DNA from: Clostridiaceae bacterium
GTDB lineage: Bacteria; Bacillota; Clostridia; Christensenellales; CAG-917
Direction: 5' to 3'
DNA length: 36,472 nucleotides
Assembly (NCBI GenBank): GCA_031289315.1
Contig: JAITPR010000032.1
Coordinates: forward strand, 71,866-108,337
The notes below the pieces were generated by a model that was given only the letters and a program-made list of their open reading frames with translations, was not told the origin of the DNA and did no database searches. Of the stretch, positions 32,089 to 36,472 are shown piece by piece (positions within the stretch are counted from its first letter, which is position 1; each line of letters begins with the position of its first letter). The translations under genes were made by a program, and so were the position numbers.

Positions 32089-32268
32089 CTAATTTTTCGA
32101 ATTCATATAATATATTTTACATTTTGAGCCCAAATAACCCCGTTCACCACGCTTCTTTCCGACGGCAGACAACATTCTTACCAACGTCCACCGCGCTATC
32201 TTGCTTCTTTCCGATGTCAACCAACCTTTTTCATTTAGTCCCAATTCCTTGAGTTCTTCTCTGTTCAT
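32089..32268 (-). pseudogene. Possible start of a phage scaffolding-protein gene, decayed
   Basis: The ATG at 32266-32268 follows AAAGGAG at nine bases and the product begins MNREELKELGLNE, resembling the first residues of phage GP20-type scaffolding proteins. The remaining 45 residues are basic and unlike the family, which suggests a frameshift or fusion. Scaffold genes usually follow minor capsid genes, as here. Confidence 0.35.
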
Positions 32269-32745
32269 ATGTTTTTTCTCCTTTCGCCGGATAGCGTTGC
32301 CTTTTCGCTGTGCTTGCGTATTTTTTGCCACTTTACGGGATTGACTTTCGGGGTATAAAAAAAGACAGCCCGTGTGGGTGCCTCTCAATTTCTCAAGAAA
32401 AGTCAAGATTTCCGGTGAGTAGCGGGCGCTTTCACCGTCTATAAAAGAACCAAATTTGTCAACCGGAGCCGTCTTGCCATTCAAGCCCTCACTCGGGTAT
32501 TGCCGGTACAATTCTTCGCCGTGTATGGCGTTGGTGTTGCGTATCAGCTTGCGCTGTGCGGCTTGCCATGACGTGACGTGTTGCCGTGCCTTTGCCCGCT
32601 CTCCCTCCGTAAGCGCGCCAACCTCATGCCGCTTCCACTGCCGTATGTATCGCTCAATCTCACGTTGACGCCCTAGACCTTTACCGTCAATTCGAAAATA
32701 AACTGAGTCGCTTTGTTGCTCTTTGTCGTCAATTCGAAAATAAAC
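32269..32745 (-). pseudogene. Phage minor capsid protein, fragment
   Basis: An open frame without start codon (upstream stop at 32746-32748) encodes GRQREIERYIRQWKRHEVGA followed by LTEGERAKARQHVTSWQAAQRKLI. This is the conserved helical C-terminal part of Firmicute-phage minor capsid proteins (Phage_min_cap2-like). The 5' end carries an in-frame duplicated VYFRID. The last 60 residues (from about GSFIDGESARYSP) no longer resemble the family. This is a relic, not a functional gene. Confidence 0.6.
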
Positions 32746-32746
32746 T
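32685..32746. repeat. 20-base direct repeat in the minor capsid relic
   Basis: CGTCAATTCGAAAATAAACT occurs at 32685-32704 and 32727-32746, 42 bases apart, identical. In the relic's frame it encodes a repeated VYFRID. Confidence 0.8.
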
Positions 32747-32779
32747 TAAGGAAAAAACCAAAATAATCGCAAAAAGGTA

Positions 32780-32808
32780 TTGAAAAATTCGCTTCAAGGC
32801 TTTACAAT
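32780..32808 (+). promoter_or_regulatory. Promoter upstream of udg
   Basis: TTGAAA (32780-32785), 17 bases, TACAAT (32803-32808). It is an inverted near-copy of the radC promoter, and drives toward udg through a leader of about 280 bases. Confidence 0.7.
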
Positions 32809-32860
32809 TATAGAAGGAGCACGTAAACTAAAGTTAAACACACACGAAGACCTGTCGGGC

Positions 32861-33060
32861 ATCCCAGCACGACCGTATCCAATTGACACGGAGGATCGCC
32901 GTTGCGAAAGGAATACGGGACGGTTACTAAAATTAAAATACCGGCGACGTGGACGCTTACTAAACCGGTATCCCGGCAAGACTGTATCCAATGCACGAAG
33001 GGTTGCCATCGCGAAAGGAATGCAGGACATTAGGATACCGGCGGGACGGACGCTTGCCAA
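32861..33060 (+). repeat. Diverged tandem duplication (about 109-base period) in the udg leader
   Basis: Copy one (about 32861-32964) and copy two (about 32970-33060) share ATCCC.GCA.GAC.GTATCCAA, GCGAAAGGAAT, ATACCGGCG and GGACGCTT in the same order. A long frame across it has no sign of being a gene. Confidence 0.7.
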
Positions 33061-33096
33061 TAAAAATAAAAGTTATACTTGCAGAAAGGAAGAAAA

Positions 33097-33765
33097 ATGG
33101 TTAATATCGGTAACGAATGGGACGAATATCTGAAAGAGGATTTCGAAAGCGAAAATTATAAAAAACTGCGCGAAACGCTGAAAAAGGAATATACCTCACA
33201 CAAGGTTTACCCGGATATGTATTGCATTTTTAACGCGCTGAAATTAACGGACTACAGTGCGGTAAAGGTTGTGATTTTGGGGCAAGACCCGTATCACGGA
33301 GATGGACAAGCGCACGGGTTGTCTTTTTCAGTACAAAAGGGCGTGCCGTTGCCGCCATCCTTGAAAAATATTTTTGATGAAGTTAAAAGCGACATCGGGG
33401 TGGAATGCGGCACTTGCGGGGACTTGACGGCATGGGCTGAACGCGGAGTACTTCTTTTAAATGCCGCCTTAACCGTGCGCGCAAGCGAACCCATGTCGCA
33501 CTCAAAAATAGGTTGGGCGCTTCTCACCGACAGCATTATTTCAAAGCTTAATATTCGCGAAAAGCCAGTGGTTTTTATTTTATGGGGTTCGTTCGCGCGC
33601 AGCAAAAAGCTATTGATAACAAACCCGCGACATTTGATTGTGGAAAGCGCGCACCCGTCGCCGCTTTCGGCAAATTACGGCTTTTTCGGTTCGCATCCGT
33701 TTTCAAAAGCCAACAACTTCCTTGAGGCTAAAGGCATTGAACCCGTAGATTGGAATTTATTATAA
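33097..33765 (+). CDS. udg: Uracil-DNA glycosylase, family 1
   Basis: 222 residues. It hydrolyses the uracil N-glycosidic bond in DNA, starting base-excision repair. Family 1 motifs are complete: GQDPYHGDGQAHGLSFSV with the catalytic Asp near residue 64, PPSLKNIF, VLLLNAALTVR, and the leucine/histidine loop HPSPLSANYGFFGSHPFSKAN near residue 186. The frame has a TTG 18 bases earlier, but the ATG at 33097 with AAAGGAAG just before it is the true start. It lies between two phage relics and behind a long repeated leader, yet the protein itself is intact. Confidence 0.96.
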   Translation: MVNIGNEWDEYLKEDFESENYKKLRETLKKEYTSHKVYPDMYCIFNALKLTDYSAVKVVILGQDPYHGDGQAHGLSFSVQKGVPLPPSLKNIFDEVKSDIGVECGTCGDLTAWAERGVLLLNAALTVRASEPMSHSKIGWALLTDSIISKLNIREKPVVFILWGSFARSKKLLITNPRHLIVESAHPSPLSANYGFFGSHPFSKANNFLEAKGIEPVDWNLL

Positions 33766-33802
33766 ACGTGGGTGTGGAACAATGATTGGACGCGTCTTGC
33801 GC

Positions 33803-33832
33803 GTTCGCGCTACGAAGCACGTGGATTGAAAC
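33803..33832 (+). repeat. Solitary CRISPR-repeat-like sequence (type I-C-like)
   Basis: The 30 bases end in GTGGATTGAAAC, the 3' handle common to type I-C-like repeats. They contain the imperfect stem GCGCT-ACGA-AGCAC just before it. Only one copy is present and there are no cas genes in the window. It lies at the very end of a broken phage gene. Confidence 0.4.
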
Positions 33833-35640
33833 AAGGCAGTTTGCTAGACAACTCTAGTTCTGGGTTGAGTTCCTTTTTTGCAGTCGACTGCAATTTTTCT
33901 TTCGTAGCCTCCGGAGCCTCTTTCTTCTCTTTTTTGTCGGCGGGCGTTGCCTCTTTTGCCTCTTCGGAAGCTTCGTGTGCGCCGCTCCGCCGCCTTAGCT
34001 TTAAGCGAATCGCGGGCGCTATCGTATAGATCCACTAGTTCAAGAAACATATCATATTCGTTGTCGGAATTGAGCCGTACGCCCTCTGATTCCAGTTCTA
34101 TGGCAATATTTGGCATTGATAGCCCGTTTTTCTTTGCTTCCCAACGCGCGCGTTTGCTACCGGCTAACGTGTCATACTTTGCTTTTATATCGGCTTTCAT
34201 TCCGTCTGCATTGAGATTGACTTTATGGAGATACTTTTTAAGCGTTTTCAGAATAAAAATGTCCTCCCTTGCTCCCTCCGCTCTGTAAACGTCATCTATT
34301 ACCGCGCCGTATATCATCATATCGGCGGCTTTGAGTGCCGCCGTGCCACGGCTTTTTTCCGTTTTCAAGTTCAACAGCTCGTAAAGATACTGCGCGACTT
34401 CGGCTTCACTCTTCCCCTCTATGTCCGCGCCCTTATCGTCAATCTTGTCGGAACGGTTGTCATTTATTGCCTTTTCGTTGAACCAAAAGCCTAAATGGGC
34501 TGTCCTAATATAGCCCTTACTGCTTGCATTATCATCGGTATTCATGCCGCTATATTTTTTCAAGAATACAGTAAAGTCATTGCTCGTGACATGGTAAACC
34601 GGTAAAAGCCGCCCCTCATCGTCTACAACCTCGCTATCGGCGAAAAACTCCCGCTGTTCGGCGGTGAGCGTGCGCCCCTTGCTGTCGGTGGCGGGAAGGG
34701 AGAATCTTTTTTTCGACGGCTGTGAATCATTTTCCTCCGAGGGGTTGACTTTTGCGGCGGGTTGGGGTATATTATTAATAGAGGCTATGCTCCGTTCCGT
34801 TTCGGACGTTGAGGGGTTGGACGCATTTGCGGGCATTTTTCCAACGGTTGACGCGCCTCTCTTTGAATTTATCCACGCCGACTTTAACGTCAGGCGTGTT
34901 TTTTTATTCGAGAGAATTGTTACTGCGGTAGTTTTCCCGTCGATGACCTTTTCAAATATGATTGAAGTTTCTCCCGCGTCAGTTTCCGAACGCACATTAT
35001 CCGGCGTAAGTATAGTATCAACCACATCGAGCGCATTAACAACCGTAACGGGAATTTGACCGCGCAAGATTTCCGTTTCCGCATTTCCGTGTTTTTTGAA
35101 AATATGATATACGTTGTTACTGTTAAGGACAACGCTATAACCGAGCGGTTCTAATCCCGCACCCTCTCTTATTTTCGTGGTAAGCTCCTCTTTTATCTTG
35201 CCTATATGTAAGTTTTGGGCTACGGACTTCGGGCTTGCGCTCTTAATGAAATCGACAATATCCTCATATCTTTCCGCTATAAGGTTTCTTTTGTCCGCTA
35301 AAATGCTTTTCCGTTCCGCTTCGGTGTAACCGTCAAGCGTTTTAACGCTATCCTTTAACGCATATCTCGCACCCGCCTCCGCCGCTTTCATAGCGTCCGC
35401 AATTCCATGCGCATTCTCTAACGCCTTGACATATAACCGTTCGGCTTCCTGCATACGCTTTAACACAGCGCGTTCGCCGTCCGTCTTGGGTGTTTTAAGA
35501 AGCTTTATCTTGTCCTGTATCCACCACAAAAGACGCTTGGCAATGCTACGGTGTTCTGTTGCCAGCCGTTTAATCGTAGCCTCGTCCGAAAAAACGAATC
35601 GCGCCATAACCTCGTAGGTAAGCCGCTTTTTTTTAATTGG
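33810..35640 (-). pseudogene. Phage MuF-type polyvalent protein fragment with BECR-nuclease and ART-like domains
   Basis: A decayed gene of about 600 codons. It enters mid-domain at LTYEVMARFVFSDEATIKRL; the first ATG, 35605-35607, has no proper ribosome binding site. Then comes QEAERLYVKALENA, a segment like phage Barnase/EndoU/ColicinE5/RelE (BECR) nucleases (VYHIFKKHG and GQIPVTVVNALDVV), and the linker RFSLPATDSKGRTLTAEQ. The start of an ADP-ribosyltransferase-like module follows (EFFADSEVVDDEGRLLPVYH) and a helical tail with YDMFLELVDLYDSARDSL. Near 33990 a frameshift occurs: the in-frame tail is Arg-rich, whereas the neighbouring frame gives a natural Glu/Lys/Ala tail that ends at 33810-33812 inside the CRISPR-like repeat. 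Frame upstream of 35640 is chance. Confidence 0.6.
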
Positions 35641-35781
35641 GCTTTTTTGAGGTTTTCTTTGCAAGGCTCCCAAAGTTAGAAAATATGCCGTGATTTTTAA
35701 GATACAGAAATCAAAAAAGCGGGCAAAAACGGAAAGATGTGGAGGAAATAAAAAGAAAAACAAAAAAAGATAAAAAATAAG

Positions 35782-35810
35782 TTGAAAAAAATGCCATAAG
35801 GTTTTACAAT
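35782..35810 (+). promoter_or_regulatory. Promoter of the lipoprotein gene
   Basis: TTGAAA (35782-35787), 17 bases, TACAAT (35805-35810). It is a third member of the TTGAAA/AAGG.TTTACAAT type seen before radC and udg. Confidence 0.75.
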
Positions 35811-35896
35811 TAGGTACGCCAAATATTTCGGTCGGGCGAAGAGCGTAAAAAAGCGGTTCCGAAAACACGCCGTTAAACAAGAGAGAAAAAGCAAGA

Positions 35897-36355
35897 ATGA
35901 AACGATTTTCGGAGAAAATACTTTTTATCGCAGTCACGCTGATTGCGCTTACCGCGTTAGCCGCATGCGCAAAAACCGAGACAAGTCCGGCAAAATTAAG
36001 CGTAAGCGGCAGGGTTGTAGTCTGTGTAGGCGAGGAAGCGGAATTAGAAAATGCTGCGGCGGAAGGCACGGCGGATGAAGTTATCGCGGGCGCGGAAATA
36101 TTGCTAAACGGCTTAAGTTATATCGCTATGCCGTACACGGCGGAGGACGGAGGTTTTTCTCTTACGGGGCTTTCTGCCGGAGATATAATCACCTTTAGTC
36201 ATAATGATTTTGATATTCCTTTTATTTCGGTTACGACTTCGACTTCCGGATTGGAAATCTGCGGAGTAAAGAAAGCGGTCGTACCGCCGAAGGGTTATAT
36301 TTTAAAGATAAACGTTAGCGGTGGAACGGTGCTTGTAAACGGAGAGGTTATTTAA
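35897..36355 (+). CDS. Lipoprotein with carboxypeptidase-regulatory-like (Ig-like) domain
   Basis: 152 residues. The signal peptide ends in the lipobox LTALAACAK, with lipidated Cys near residue 24. The mature part has a beta-sandwich pattern: LSVSGRVVVC, AGAEILLNGLSY, EDGGFSLTGLSAGDIITFSH and PPKGYILKINVSGG. This is like the transthyretin-fold domains (CarboxypepD_reg, CnaB) found on surface proteins. No catalytic motif is visible. It has its own promoter; the ribosome binding site is weak (AGAGAG). Function unknown. Confidence 0.75.
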   Translation: MKRFSEKILFIAVTLIALTALAACAKTETSPAKLSVSGRVVVCVGEEAELENAAAEGTADEVIAGAEILLNGLSYIAMPYTAEDGGFSLTGLSAGDIITFSHNDFDIPFISVTTSTSGLEICGVKKAVVPPKGYILKINVSGGTVLVNGEVI

Positions 36356-36359
36356 GGAG

Positions 36360-36388
36360 TGGACAAAAGGTGTCCTCTATGATATAAT
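36360..36388 (+). promoter_or_regulatory. Promoter of the right-edge gene
   Basis: TGGACA (36360-36365), 17 bases, TATAAT (36383-36388). Transcription would begin near 36395. Confidence 0.6.
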
Positions 36389-36427
36389 ATAAGAAATGAG
36401 AACAACGAAGATACAAGAAGGGCGAAG

Positions 36428-36472
36428 ATGCCCAAAGTGCGGACGGATAGAAAACCAACGGAACGCCGGATA
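36428..36472 (+). CDS. Start of an unidentified gene (truncated by the window)
   Basis: An ATG at 36428 follows AGAAGGG at five bases and, with the promoter at 36360-36388, gives a 33-base leader. The 15 visible residues are MPKVRTDRKPTERRI, which would suit the start of a TetR-type regulator but are too few to call. An alternative frame from 36396 (MRTTKIQEGRRCPKCGR) has a CPKC pair but no ribosome binding site. Confidence 0.4.
   Translation, partial: MPKVRTDRKPTERRI

Noticed and set aside
32780..33096. Long plus-strand frame of about 100 codons before udg
   Set aside because: It consists of a diverged tandem repeat, is Arg-rich and has no start signal; it is better read as leader sequence.
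35641..36069. N-terminal extension of the phage polyvalent frame with hydrophobic segments
   Set aside because: It lies opposite the lipoprotein gene and its promoter, and the hydrophobic residues come from reading A/T-rich DNA; real homology begins near 35640.

Overview
The window reads as chromosome of an anaerobic, endospore-forming member of the Clostridia (Bacillota). Pointers are a four-gene HndABCD-type [FeFe] hydrogenase, SpoIIE, a BclA-like collagen spore-surface protein, the DapL/DapF route to meso-diaminopimelate, strong GGAGG ribosome binding sites and textbook sigma-A promoters with 17-base spacers. No rRNA or tRNA gene was found. Genus-level placement is not possible from sequence reading alone; a Christensenellales-like gut lineage is only a guess.

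Layout. (1) 1-6394, minus strand: a sulfur-assimilation and siroheme block read from a TTGACA-N17-TATAAT promoter at 6366-6394. The order is a sphingosine-phosphate-lyase-like PLP enzyme, a small siroheme sulfite reductase with two ferredoxin clusters, a TusA-like protein, a ThiF/MoeB-type E1, a ThiS-like sulfur carrier ending in Gly-Gly-Gly-Arg, a JAMM peptidase, then (after a second promoter) precorrin-2 dehydrogenase, HemA and the start of HemC. Together these could make siroheme, reduce sulfite, load the sulfide on a carrier as thiocarboxylate and hand it to an amino-acid acceptor. (2) 6435-11877: a serine hydrolase and MFS transporter (plus), then a DMP19-like protein and an M20 metallopeptidase (minus). 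(3) 11897-14349: an ECF sigma factor with a large membrane anti-sigma-like protein. (4) 14593-19035: hndABCD with its own promoter and terminator. (5) 19246-22798: an M23 peptidase, a small exported protein, and a second ECF sigma operon with two paralogous membrane proteins and a SigW-like autoregulatory promoter. (6) 22948-26425: dapL and dapF, an unknown secreted protein and a CopZ-like metallochaperone. (7) 26974-30416: spore genes (collagen-like protein, SpoIIE). (8) 31200-36472: radC and udg embedded in decayed prophage. One relic encodes a minor capsid protein, another a MuF-type polyvalent protein with BECR-nuclease and ART-like modules. A solitary CRISPR-repeat-like sequence and three copies of a near-identical promoter lie among them, followed by a lipoprotein and the start of one further gene.

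The most interesting unit is the sulfur-carrier operon. It resembles the thiocarboxylate-dependent routes known from Mycobacterium (CysO/Mec) and Wolinella (HcyS/HcyD/HcyF), but instead of CysM or MetY its first gene is a sphingosine-phosphate-lyase-like enzyme. All assignments come from motif reading; no database search was run.
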